Both the position numbers and the translations under genes were made by a program. A model generated the notes under the pieces. It did not search any database. It was given only the letters and a program-made list of their open reading frames with translations, and was not told the origin of the DNA. This document shows, piece by piece, positions 5,510-13,182 of a stretch of 13,194 nucleotides of DNA (position 1 is the stretch's first letter; each line of letters begins with the position of its first letter). Source of the stretch: Actinomycetes bacterium (lineage in GTDB: Bacteria > Actinomycetota > Actinomycetes > Actinomycetales > Cellulomonadaceae); assembly GCA_023424135.1 (NCBI GenBank), contig JAFAEH010000082.1, forward strand, positions 1 to 13,194, given 5' to 3'.

Positions 5510-8500
5510 TCAGCGGCCCAGGCGCTGCTCCGCAGCGATGGCGTCCTGGATCGCCTGGTCCAGGCGGTCCTGGGCCTCGCCGTACGCCGCGAAGTCGTTG
5601 TCCGCGAGCGCGGCCTGTCCGTCGACGAGCGCCTGCTGCGCACGGCTCAGCGCGTCGTCGAGCGCGACCCGCGCGTCCGGGTCGGCGTCGGGGGCCGTGG
5701 TCGCGGTCGGGCTCGGCGACGGCGACGGCGTGGGCGATGCGGTGGGCTCGTCGGTCGCACCGTCGTCCTCGCCCGTGCCCTCGTCACCGGGGTCGACGCC
5801 GGTACCGGGATCGGGCGCGCCGGCGTCACCGGCTGCGGCGCCGGAGTCGCCGCCGAACACCTGGTCGAGCGCACCGTCGAGGGTCTCGGCGAAGCCGATC
5901 TCGTCACCGAACGACACCAGGACGCGCTGCAGGAGCGGGAACGTCGTGCCGGTCGCGGCCTGCACGTACACCGGCTGCACGTACAGCAGACCGCCGCCGA
6001 CCGGGAGCGTCAGCAGGTTCCCGCGCCGCACCAGCGAGTCCCCGCGCTGCAGGATGTTCAGCTCGTTGGACACGGTCGGGTCGGCGGTGAAGTTGGCGCT
6101 GGCCTGGCCGGGCCCCGGCACGGTCGAGTCGCGTGGCAGCTCGAGCAGCCGCATCTTGCCGTACCCGGGCGCGACCTGCCCGGGTGTGCTGCCGGCCTCC
6201 GCGTCGACCGCCAGGTAGCCCGTCAGGACGTTGCGGGCGTTCGACCCGGTCGGGATGAACGTCGACATCAGGGAGAACGTCGCGTCCTGCTCGTCCGGCA
6301 TCTTCAGCGTCAGGTAGTACGGCGGCTGCGCCACGTCGACGTTCGTCGCCGTGGGGTCCGCGGGGTTCTGCCAGAAGTCGTTGCCGGAGAAGAACTCGGC
6401 CGCGTTCGTCACGTGGTACTGCCCGAGCAGCGCACGCTGCACCTTGAACAGGTCCTCGGGGTAGCGCAGGTGGCTCATGAGGTCGCCGGTGATCTCCGAC
6501 ATCGGCTCGAGCGTCGTCGGGAAGACCTTCGTCCACGCCTGCAGCACCGGGTCCTCGGTGTCCCACGCGTACAGCGACACCGAGCCGTCGTAGGCGTCGA
6601 CCGTGGCCTTCACCGAGTTGCGGATGTAGTTGACCTGCTTGGGCAGCAGCGCCTGCACGGTGGCGCTGCGCTCGGTCAGGGAGTCGGTCGTCGCGTCCTC
6701 GAGCGAGCGGACCGCCGCGTACGGGTACTGGTCGGACGTCGTGTAGCCGTCGATGATCCACTTGACGCGGCCGTCCACGACCGCGGGGTACACGCGGCCG
6801 TCGAGGTCGAGGAACGGGGCGACCTTCGCGACGCGCTCGCGCGGGTCACGGTCGTACAGGATCTGGGAGTCCTCGTTCACACGCTCGGAGAACAGGATCT
6901 GCTCGTCGCCGAACTTCAGCGCGTACAGCACCTTGCTCCACAGGCTGCCGACCGACGGACCGGCGGACTCCTCCTGGGTCGGGAAGCGGAACGGCACCGA
7001 TCCCGTGCCGCCCTCGTCGTCCGGGTAGTCGAACTCCCAGCCGTCGGTGCCCTCGGCCCCGCCGACGATCGAGTACTCCGGGGACGACTGGCCGAAGTAG
7101 ATGCGCGGCTGGTACTCGCCGAGCTGCCCGCTCGACGGGATGCCGCCCTCCCAGAACGCCGGGGCGCCGCGTGCTCCGCGCGTGTTGCCGTAGGCGGCGA
7201 CGACGCCGAAGCCGTGCGTGTAGACGGTCGTGTCGTTCGTCCAGTTGCGCTGGGCCGCGTTGAGACCGTCGAGGTCGAGCTCACGCACGGCGATGACCGT
7301 GTCGCGGCTCTCGCCGTCGATCGTGTAGCGGTCGACCGACAGCGAGTCCGGGAAGTCGTAGAACCCGCGGATCTGCTGGAGCTGCTTGAACGACGGCGAG
7401 ACGATGTTCGGGTCGAGCAGACGGATCGACGCAGTGGTCTCGGCGTCCTCGCGCAGGGCCCCGGCCTCGGCCGTGACGTTCGCCGCGTACTCGCTGGTCT
7501 CGACGTCCTCGAGGTCGTAGGCCGCGAGCGTCGCGTCGATGTTGCGCTGGATGTACTCGGCCTCCGCGTCCTGCTGGTTCGGCTGGACCTGGAAGCGCTG
7601 CACGATGGCGGGGTACACGCCCCCGACGACGATCGCGGCGACGACCATGAGGCCCACGCCGATCGCCGGCAGGCGCCAGTTGCCCGAGATGGCCGTCGCG
7701 ACGAACGCACCCGCGACGACGACCGCGGCGACCGCGAGGATCGCCTTGGACGGGATGACCGCGTGCACGTCGGTGAAGCCGGCACCCTGCCAGCGCTGCT
7801 CACCGGTCTGCTGCTTGGTGAGGATGGAGTACCGGTCGAGCCAGTAGTTCGCGGCGACGAGCAGCAGCACGATCGCGCCGAGCACCGACAGGTGCACGCG
7901 TGCGGCCCTCGTCGTGCGCGGTGCGCCGTTCCCCCCGCCGACACGCAGCCCGCCGTACAGGTAGTGCGTCGCCACGGCGCCGATGGCCGACAGCACGGCG
8001 ACGGCCATGAGGAACGACACCACGAACCGCAGGCCCGGCAGCGTGAACAGGTAGAAGCCCAGGTCGATGCCCCACTGCGGGTCGACCTCGCCGACCTCGC
8101 CGCCCTTCATCCACAGCTGGACGGTGCTCCACTGCTGGGACGCCGCCCCGCCCGCGAACAGGCCGAGCACGACGGGGCCGACGACGAGCACGAGCCGACG
8201 CAGCGGCTCGATCGCCTCGCGGTACTGGTCGAGGTTCGCCTGCTCCTGCGTCGACGGTGCGTACACCGGCCGCGCGCGGTACGCGAAGCTCAGCGAGAAC
8301 CCGACGGCTGCGGCCATGACCGCGAATCCGAGGACGAACAGCACGCCGCGGGTCACCCACTCGGTGCGCAGGACCTCGAGGAACCCGAGCTGGGAGAACC
8401 AGAGCACCTCGGTCCACACCTGCGCGAGCACGAGGAGCAGCACGACGAGGACGGCCAGGACGACGAGCGTCGGGACCAGTGGTCCGCGCCGGCGGGGCGC

Positions 8501-8536
8501 GGCGGGTCGTGGGCGGGGCGGGGAGGCGAAGGTCAC
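5510..8536 (-). CDS. UPF0182 family large membrane protein
   Basis: A protein of 1008 residues, the expected size for UPF0182 (COG1615; M. tuberculosis Rv3193c and Rv0064 belong here). The N-terminal third has seven predicted helices, about residues 18-40, 62-85, 112-132, 164-190, 210-232, 256-280 and 285-305. A large, mostly soluble part follows with family-typical text such as FYDFPDSLSVDRYTIDG, YFGQSSPEYSIVGG, LFSERVNEDSQILYDRDPRE and LLPKQVNYIRNSVKATVDAY. Near the C-terminus, an acidic then Ser/Pro/Thr-rich linker (SPTPSPSPSPTATTAPD) leads to a helical end (ALSRAQQALVDGQAALADND). The function is unknown. I chose GTG 8534-8536 (VTFASPPRPRP) because the basic N-terminus then leads directly into the first helix; a GAGGA lies about 10 bases upstream. 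It is divergent from the PPA1309-family gene. Confidence 0.9.
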   Translation of the reverse strand: MTFASPPRPRPAAPRRRGPLVPTLVVLAVLVVLLLVLAQVWTEVLWFSQLGFLEVLRTEWVTRGVLFVLGFAVMAAAVGFSLSFAYRARPVYAPSTQEQANLDQYREAIEPLRRLVLVVGPVVLGLFAGGAASQQWSTVQLWMKGGEVGEVDPQWGIDLGFYLFTLPGLRFVVSFLMAVAVLSAIGAVATHYLYGGLRVGGGNGAPRTTRAARVHLSVLGAIVLLLVAANYWLDRYSILTKQQTGEQRWQGAGFTDVHAVIPSKAILAVAAVVVAGAFVATAISGNWRLPAIGVGLMVVAAIVVGGVYPAIVQRFQVQPNQQDAEAEYIQRNIDATLAAYDLEDVETSEYAANVTAEAGALREDAETTASIRLLDPNIVSPSFKQLQQIRGFYDFPDSLSVDRYTIDGESRDTVIAVRELDLDGLNAAQRNWTNDTTVYTHGFGVVAAYGNTRGARGAPAFWEGGIPSSGQLGEYQPRIYFGQSSPEYSIVGGAEGTDGWEFDYPDDEGGTGSVPFRFPTQEESAGPSVGSLWSKVLYALKFGDEQILFSERVNEDSQILYDRDPRERVAKVAPFLDLDGRVYPAVVDGRVKWIIDGYTTSDQYPYAAVRSLEDATTDSLTERSATVQALLPKQVNYIRNSVKATVDAYDGSVSLYAWDTEDPVLQAWTKVFPTTLEPMSEITGDLMSHLRYPEDLFKVQRALLGQYHVTNAAEFFSGNDFWQNPADPTATNVDVAQPPYYLTLKMPDEQDATFSLMSTFIPTGSNARNVLTGYLAVDAEAGSTPGQVAPGYGKMRLLELPRDSTVPGPGQASANFTADPTVSNELNILQRGDSLVRRGNLLTLPVGGGLLYVQPVYVQAATGTTFPLLQRVLVSFGDEIGFAETLDGALDQVFGGDSGAAAGDAGAPDPGTGVDPGDEGTGEDDGATDEPTASPTPSPSPSPTATTAPDADPDARVALDDALSRAQQALVDGQAALADNDFAAYGEAQDRLDQAIQDAIAAEQRLGR

Positions 8537-8676
8537 GGCGTGGCGGTCCTCGTCGTCGGGGTCGCGGGCGCGGTCCGTGCGCCCGTCGGCGGATCGGACG
8601 GTGCGCGGCGACGGGTGCGCGCGCACGTCCAGCCGGAGGAACGGCGCCGGCCGGTCCCAGGTTCCCACACGGGTGC

Positions 8677-8682
8677 GACGAT
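8677..8682 (+). promoter_or_regulatory. possible -10 of a leaderless PPA1309-family transcript
   Basis: GACGAT, six bases (GGGCGC), then GTG at 8689 repeats the arrangement TACGAT-6-GTG seen before the OhrR-like gene, with a G in place of the first T. No RBS precedes GTG 8689. The match is weaker than at 758 and 4555. Confidence 0.3.
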
Positions 8683-8688
8683 GGGCGC

Positions 8689-9336
8689 GTGAGCACGCCC
8701 TCCTCCCCCGACGTCCCGCCCGTCCCCCCGATCGACGACCGGTCCGACGGGCCGACCCCTGGCCCGTCCGGAGCCCCGGCGGCCGCGCCCGACGACGCCG
8801 GTGCGCGTGCCCGCCGTGCGCTCGCCGACGCGGTCCGGGAGATCGAGCACCACGCCGCGTCGGCCGGGTGGGACGCGCCCGTGCGGGTCTTCGCGCTCGT
8901 GCGCACGCAGGCCGCGCTCGACGCCGAGCCCGGCCTCGCGGCCCAGCTCACCGCGGACGTCCTGGCCGCCGCACGCGCGGACGACCAGCACCTGACGAGC
9001 ATCGAGCAGGAGGGCATCCCGTCCGCCGACGACCTCGAGCGGCTGCTCGGCTCGCTGACCTGGCCGCCGACCGTCGACGGGGCCGCGGTGACCGTCGAGC
9101 GCGTCGTGCTGCCTCCCGGCGCCGAGGACGACCTGCCGTCCGACCCGGACGCCGCGCTCGCCGCGCTGCTCGCCCACCCCCAGCGCCAGGACGTGCGCCT
9201 GGCCGTCGGCGTCCTGCGCGACGGACCCGCCTGGTGCGCCGTGCGCACACGGGCGCACGACGAGGACGACGCGGTCGGTCAAGGCCCCGACCTGGTGCCC
9301 GGGCTCGTCGAGGCGGTGCGCGCGACGTTCACGTGA
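8689..9336 (+). CDS. PPA1309 family protein
   Basis: A soluble protein of 215 residues. A Pro-rich, disordered start (STPSSPDVPPVPPIDD, to about residue 40) leads to LADAVREIEHHAASAGWDAP, VRVFALVRTQAALDAEPGLA, LTSIEQEGIP, LERLLGSLTWPPTVDGAAV, LPSDPDAALAALLAHPQRQD and VRLAVGVLRDGPAWCAVRTR. These match my memory of the actinobacterial PPA1309 family, which has no known activity and often lies beside UPF0182 and the PDZ/Lon-like protease. I chose GTG 8689 because the frame upstream reads as antisense of UPF0182 and because of the leaderless-like -10. There are no membrane helices or signal peptide. The stop codon lies inside the hairpin at 9332-9350. Confidence 0.8.
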   Translation: MSTPSSPDVPPVPPIDDRSDGPTPGPSGAPAAAPDDAGARARRALADAVREIEHHAASAGWDAPVRVFALVRTQAALDAEPGLAAQLTADVLAAARADDQHLTSIEQEGIPSADDLERLLGSLTWPPTVDGAAVTVERVVLPPGAEDDLPSDPDAALAALLAHPQRQDVRLAVGVLRDGPAWCAVRTRAHDEDDAVGQGPDLVPGLVEAVRATFT

Positions 9337-9350
9337 CCCCCCCGGTCACG
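9332..9350. terminator. hairpin between PPA1309 and the PDZ protease
   Basis: CGTGACC (9332-9338) and GGTCACG (9344-9350) form a perfect 7-bp stem around a CCCCC loop. The TGA of the PPA1309-family gene (9334-9336) is inside the left arm. It lies between converging genes and could serve both strands; no U-tract follows. Confidence 0.6.
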
Positions 9351-9397
9351 GGTTCGACAGCCGCGCCGGAGTCGTCGGCCCGCGGCGCGCGCCCCCG

Positions 9398-10834
9398 TCA
9401 GCCGTCGGACGGCAGGTCGTCCGCGGTGCACGTCGGCAGGTCGTCGGCCTCGTCCGCGCCGATCGCGACCATCGCCTCGCGCGCGTCGCTCAACGTCTCG
9501 ACACGCACGACGCGCAGCCCGTCGGGGACGTGCCCCACGACCTCGTCGCAGTTGTCGGCCGGGGCCAGGAACCACGACGCCCCGTCCCGCAGCGCACCGG
9601 CGAGCTTCTGCCGGATGCCACCGATCGGCCCGACGTCGCCGAGCACGTCGATCGTGCCCGTCCCCGCGATGACGTGGCCGGCGGCCTCGTCCTCGGGTGT
9701 CAGGAGGTCGACGATGCCCAGCGCGAACATCGTCCCCGCGCTCGGCCCGCCGATCCCCTCGATGTTGATGGACACGTCGACGGGCATGTCGAACGACGGG
9801 TCGATGAACACGCCGATCTGCGCGCCGCCGTCCGCGCGCTCCCCCGTCTCGACCGGGACCTCGAGGCTCTGCGCGTGCCGGGTCACCGTGAGCGTCACGG
9901 TCGCGCCGGGGGTCACGTCGTCCAGGAGCTCGACGAGCTGCTGGTAGTCGTGCAGCGCCGTGCCGTCGAGGGCGGTCAGGACGTCGCCCTCCTCGAGCCT
10001 GCCCTGCGCGTCCGTCCCCTCGACCGTCCCGGCGACCACGAGCGTGGCCGGGACGTCGAACCCGAGCTCGGTCAGCGCGGCGACGGTCGCGTTCTCCTGC
10101 GAGGAGACCATCTCACCGGCGTTCGACTCGTCGAGCTCCTCCTGCGTGACGTCCTGCGGGAAGACGTCCTCGACGGGCCGCACCACCGACGACGACGAGA
10201 ACCAGCCCTGCATGACGTTGAGCAGGTACGCGGGGAAGCCCGGACCGCCGGTGCTGACGATCGTCGTCAGCCGCAGCTCACCCGTCGAGGGGTACGTCGG
10301 CGCGCCGTCGACCTGGATGAGCGGCTCACCGTCGATCTCGCTCAGCACGTCCCGGGTGGGCCCGGGCCCGTTCACCGCGTACGGCGCGGGCAGGACGACG
10401 AGCACGCCCGCGAGGACGGCCGCGGCGAGCATGCCGAACGACAGCACGACGGCGCGCGGCGTCGGGCCGGGGCGCGCCTCGCCCGTCGCCCGGCCCTCGA
10501 GCCCGTCGGCGTCGGGTCCGTCGAGGTCGTCGTCCCCGTCGTCGCCCTTGTCGGCGTCAGGTCCGTCGCCGTCGTCGTGCCCGTCGGCGTCAGGTCCGTC
10601 GAGATCGTCGTCCACGACCCGTGCACCGTCCGCGGCCACGTCGACGGCGTCCCCACCGGGCGCGGCGACGTCCGGGGTGTCACCGTCCGGGGCATCACCG
10701 GACGCGACCTCGCCGGGCGCGGCCGGCGGGTCCTCGACGGCGCCCGATCCGTCCGCGTCGGCGAGCGCGCGCGGGTCGTCGTCGGGGTCGGCCGTCGGCT
10801 TGTCGTCGAGCACGAGGACGATCATCCCCCACAC
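9398..10834 (-). CDS. YlbL-like PDZ/Lon-domain membrane serine protease with acidic N-terminal extension
   Basis: This 478-residue protein has four parts. Residues 1-125 are very acidic and repetitive (GPDADG units). Residues 129-150 are a single membrane helix. About 263-330 is a PDZ domain (LVVAGTVEG, RLEEGDVLTALDGTALHDYQ). About 340-460 is a Lon-type S16 protease domain with the catalytic dyad visible: Ser365 in GGPSAGTMFALGIVD and Lys410 in DVGPIGGIRQK, 45 residues apart as in Lon. M. tuberculosis Rv3194c is a likely relative. The helix suggests an acidic cytoplasmic tail and an outside protease domain acting on envelope or membrane substrates. GTG 10834 has GGAG 9 bases upstream; ATG 10825 is also possible but lacks an RBS. 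It shares a 129-base divergent control region with the DUF2342 gene. Confidence 0.88.
   Translation of the reverse strand: MWGMIVLVLDDKPTADPDDDPRALADADGSGAVEDPPAAPGEVASGDAPDGDTPDVAAPGGDAVDVAADGARVVDDDLDGPDADGHDDGDGPDADKGDDGDDDLDGPDADGLEGRATGEARPGPTPRAVVLSFGMLAAAVLAGVLVVLPAPYAVNGPGPTRDVLSEIDGEPLIQVDGAPTYPSTGELRLTTIVSTGGPGFPAYLLNVMQGWFSSSSVVRPVEDVFPQDVTQEELDESNAGEMVSSQENATVAALTELGFDVPATLVVAGTVEGTDAQGRLEEGDVLTALDGTALHDYQQLVELLDDVTPGATVTLTVTRHAQSLEVPVETGERADGGAQIGVFIDPSFDMPVDVSINIEGIGGPSAGTMFALGIVDLLTPEDEAAGHVIAGTGTIDVLGDVGPIGGIRQKLAGALRDGASWFLAPADNCDEVVGHVPDGLRVVRVETLSDAREAMVAIGADEADDLPTCTADDLPSDG
10502..10609. repeat. in-frame DNA repeat coding for DDLDGPDADG
   Basis: Two 30-base copies (10502-10531 and 10580-10609) differ at about two positions and encode the same decapeptide, residues 102-111 and 76-85 of the PDZ protease. 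A shorter, diverged copy lies between them near 10547-10576. Asp-rich GTC/GAC codons dominate. The repeat probably arose by slippage or duplication inside the acidic extension. Confidence 0.75.
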
Positions 10835-10928
10835 CGCCGTGCACTCCGTGCCGCACGCGGCCCACCACGTCGTGTGCGCCGTGAGCGAACCGGCCGCCCC
10901 CGCCCGTCGGACGAGGTCGCGGCGCGGT

Positions 10929-10958
10929 TACCGTGGAGCCTCCCGGCCCGGCAGGAGG
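10929..10958 (+). promoter_or_regulatory. -10 and RBS of the DUF2342 gene
   Basis: TACCGT (10929-10934) is a TANNNT -10 candidate. AGGAGG (10953-10958), a full Shine-Dalgarno sequence, sits 5 bases before ATG 10964. A transcription start near 10941 would give a leader of about 23 bases. No clear -35 is visible. The strong RBS fixes the start codon. Confidence 0.5.
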
Positions 10959-10963
10959 CCCCC

Positions 10964-12466
10964 ATGAGTCCCGACGTCCCGTCCACCGACGGCCCCGACG
11001 CGCACGGCCCCCAGCAGTGGGAGCAGATGCTGCGGGCGATGCTCGGCCCCGCCGCCGACGACGCGATCCGCGAGATGCGCGAGCTCGGCGTCGACCCCGC
11101 CCAGATGGCGGCCGCGTCCGGTCTGCCGACCGACCCCGTCGCGCTGCAGCAGGCGCTCGCGCAGGTGCAGCGCATGGTCGCCGCGTCGGGCGACGAGCCC
11201 GTGAACTGGCAGATGGCCCACGACCTCGCCCGTCAGCAGGCGTCGCTCGGCGGGGACCCCTCCCTGTCACCGGGGCGCGTCAAGGACGTGCGTGACGTGC
11301 TGTCCGTGGCGGAGCTGTGGCTCGACGCAGCGACCGAGCTGCCGCCGTCGGCCGGCACGACGCACGCGTGGAGCCGCGCCGAGTGGGTCGAGGCCACGCT
11401 GCCCACGTGGCGCACACTCACCGAACCGGTCGCCTCGTCGCTGTCGACCGCGCTCGCGGGTGCCCTCGGCGGCGCCCTGGGCGAGCTCGGTGACGCCCTG
11501 CCCGACGGGCTGCCGGTCGCCGGTCAGGGCGACCCCGCCCAGCTGCTGCGCGGCCTGGGCTCGGCGGTGTTCGGGCTGCAGGTCGGCCAGGCCGCCGGCA
11601 CGCTCGCCCGCGAGGTGTTCGGGACGACGGACATCGGGTTGCCGCTGCTCGACCGGCCCGCACCGGCCCTCGTCGCCGCGAACGTCGACGCGTTCGCCGA
11701 GGGGCTGGACGCGCCCGTCGAGGAGGTCCGGCTCTACCTCGCGCTGCGTGAGGCGGCCGCGAGCCGGCTGTTCGCGCACGTGCCGTGGTTGCGCGCGCAC
11801 CTGCTCGACACGGTCGCCGAGTACGCGCGCGGCATCGCGATCGACGTCGAGCAGCTCGAGGACGCCGTCCGGTCGATCGACCCCACGGACCCCACCGCGC
11901 TGCAGGCGGCACTGTCCGGCGGGGTGTTCGCACCGCAGACCACCGAGGCGCAGCGCGCGGCGCTCGTCCGCCTCGAGACGGCGCTCGCGCTCGTCGAGGG
12001 CTGGGTCGACGAGGTCGCCACGACAGCGGCGACCCCGCACCTGCCGCACACGGTGCCGCTGCGGGAGATGGTGCGTCGACGCCGGGCCGCCGGCGGGCCG
12101 GCCGAGCAGACGTTCGCCAACCTCGTCGGCCTCGAGCTGCGCCCGCGGCGCCTGCGCGACGCGGCGACCGTGTGGGCGCACCTCGCGGCGACCCGCGGCA
12201 TCGCGGGCCGCGACGCGATCTGGGCGCACCCCGACCTGGTCCCGACGTCGCAGGACCTCGACGACCCCGAGGGCTACGACGCGCGGCGCCAGGCTGCCGT
12301 CGACGAGTCCGCGGACCTCGACCGCGCGCTCGCGCAGATCCTCGACGACGCCGACGGTGCCCGTGGCGGCACCGGCGCACCGGGCGACGACAGCACGACA
12401 CCCCGCGACGACGTCCCACCGGGCGCCGCGTCCGACGAGGACCCCCCGGCCCCGGCCGCCGGCTGA
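10964..12466 (+). CDS. DUF2342/Zincin_2 family protein (zinc-metalloprotease-like)
   Basis: A protein of 500 residues. Family landmarks include NWQMAHDLARQQ (81-92), VAELWLDAATELPPSAG (105-121), AFAEGLDAPVEEVRLYLALR (233-252), LFAHVPWLRAHLLDTV (259-274), GWVDEV (336-341), RRRAAGGPAEQTFANLVGLE (362-381), LRPRRLRDAATVWAHLA (382-398) and AIWAHPDLVPTSQDLDDP (408-425). These agree with Zincin_2 (DUF2342, often annotated zinc-dependent metalloprotease or F420-associated protein; compare M. tuberculosis Rv3195). The activity is unproven for the family. At the position where I expect an HExxH-like site (residues 252-256) this protein reads REAAA, so catalysis is doubtful. The C-terminal 50 residues are acidic, Pro/Gly rich and probably disordered. 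The start is fixed by AGGAGG. It is divergent from the PDZ/Lon protease and converges on the DUF45 gene. Confidence 0.87.
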   Translation: MSPDVPSTDGPDAHGPQQWEQMLRAMLGPAADDAIREMRELGVDPAQMAAASGLPTDPVALQQALAQVQRMVAASGDEPVNWQMAHDLARQQASLGGDPSLSPGRVKDVRDVLSVAELWLDAATELPPSAGTTHAWSRAEWVEATLPTWRTLTEPVASSLSTALAGALGGALGELGDALPDGLPVAGQGDPAQLLRGLGSAVFGLQVGQAAGTLAREVFGTTDIGLPLLDRPAPALVAANVDAFAEGLDAPVEEVRLYLALREAAASRLFAHVPWLRAHLLDTVAEYARGIAIDVEQLEDAVRSIDPTDPTALQAALSGGVFAPQTTEAQRAALVRLETALALVEGWVDEVATTAATPHLPHTVPLREMVRRRRAAGGPAEQTFANLVGLELRPRRLRDAATVWAHLAATRGIAGRDAIWAHPDLVPTSQDLDDPEGYDARRQAAVDESADLDRALAQILDDADGARGGTGAPGDDSTTPRDDVPPGAASDEDPPAPAAG

Positions 12467-12470
12467 CAGC

Positions 12471-12522
12471 CTCCGGTCGGGCCGCACCGGTCTCCGGTCA
12501 GGCCCTACCGGTCTCCGGTCGG
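12471..12522. repeat. 21-bp tandem repeat across the DUF2342/DUF45 junction
   Basis: Two full units (12471-12491 and 12492-12512), both starting CTCCGGTC and ending ACCGGT, are followed by a 10-base partial third copy (12513-12522). The stop codon of the DUF45 gene (12505-12507) lies in the second unit, so its last residues are repeat-coded. Each unit contains ACCGGT palindromes that could form hairpins between the converging genes; no other terminator is visible here. Confidence 0.8.
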
Positions 12523-13182
12523 ACTCTCGGGCAGCACGTCGACGGCCAGGCCGTCGTCGGTCAGGTGGTCACCGGCGAGATCGCCGGCGGTGAGGTCGTC
12601 GTCGGTGAGGTCGTCGTCGGTCAGACCGTCGTCGGACGGGTCGTCGGGTTGGTCCACCGCCGGCTCGTCGTCGGCGTGCCCGTCGCGCACGAAGGCGCAC
12701 CCCTCGAGGAACCCCCGGGCGCGCTGCGTGTGCGGGTAGGCGTCCAGCTCGGCCCAGAACTCGGGACCGTGACCGGGGTGCAGCAGGTGCGTCAGCTCGT
12801 GCAGCAGGACGTAGTCGAGCACCCAGCGCGGCATGCCGCGGACGCGGTCGGAGATGCGGATCGTCCCGTCCGACGGTGTGCACGACCCCCACCGGCGGCC
12901 CTGGTTGGTCGACCAGCGCACGCTCGTCGGCACGGCTCGGGCGCCGAGGTAGCGGCGCGACAACTCGGACGCGCGCGCCGCGAGCTGGGCGTCGGACGGA
13001 CGGCGGCGCCGCTCCTGGGCGGCGAGCCGGTCGAGCATCCGCCCGACCCACTCGCGCTCCTGCGCGCGTGTGAACCGCGCGGGGATCGCGACGATCGTGC
13101 GTCCGTCCTCGCGCCACGCGCTGACCGTGCGGGCGCGGCGGCGCGAGCGTCGGACCTCGACCGTGGGGCCGGTCGACGCCAC
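12505..13182 (-). CDS. DUF45/YgjP-like (M48-type) zinc metallopeptidase with pentad-repeat tail
   Basis: A 225-residue protein if it begins at GTG 13180-13182. The frame is open to the window edge (12 more bases), so the true start may lie outside; no RBS is visible. Residues 5-60 are basic (VRRSRRRARTVSAWREDGR). The core of the YgjP/DUF45 family follows: TNQGRRWGSCTPSDGTIRIS (82-101), then MPRWVLDYVLLHELTHLLHP (107-126). The zinc site is H118-E119-x-x-H122, with H128 in GHGPEFW as the probable third ligand. The domain resembles the SprT/wss1-type metallopeptidase group; the substrate is unknown. From residue 160 on the protein is acidic, with five-residue repeats (DDGLT, DDDLT, AGDLA and similar) to about residue 203, an add-on the core family does not need. 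It closes the conserved block and converges on DUF2342. Confidence 0.85.
   Translation of the reverse strand: MASTGPTVEVRRSRRRARTVSAWREDGRTIVAIPARFTRAQEREWVGRMLDRLAAQERRRRPSDAQLAARASELSRRYLGARAVPTSVRWSTNQGRRWGSCTPSDGTIRISDRVRGMPRWVLDYVLLHELTHLLHPGHGPEFWAELDAYPHTQRARGFLEGCAFVRDGHADDEPAVDQPDDPSDDGLTDDDLTDDDLTAGDLAGDHLTDDGLAVDVLPESPTGDR
12544..12648. repeat. 15-bp in-frame minisatellite in the DUF45 gene
   Basis: Seven consecutive 15-base units start at 12544, 12559, 12574, 12589, 12604, 12619 and 12634. Units 12589-12603 and 12604-12618 are identical (GGTGAGGTCGTCGTC); the others diverge, the outermost most. On the coding (minus) strand they encode pentapeptides with a central Leu in an Asp-rich setting. 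Units of 15 bases keep the frame whatever the copy number. Confidence 0.8.

Noticed and set aside
6413..8692. 759-residue plus-strand open frame opposite UPF0182
   Set aside because: It is the antisense of a clearly real membrane protein gene. Its Arg/Asp/Val-rich product has no domain order and no RBS; long antisense frames are expected at this GC content.
9530..10963. long N-terminal extension of the DUF2342 frame
   Set aside because: It is antisense to the PDZ/Lon gene. AGGAGG 5 bases before ATG 10964 and the conserved N-terminus set the start.
12544..12648. CRISPR array
   Set aside because: The 15-bp units are contiguous without spacers, in frame, and inside a coding sequence.
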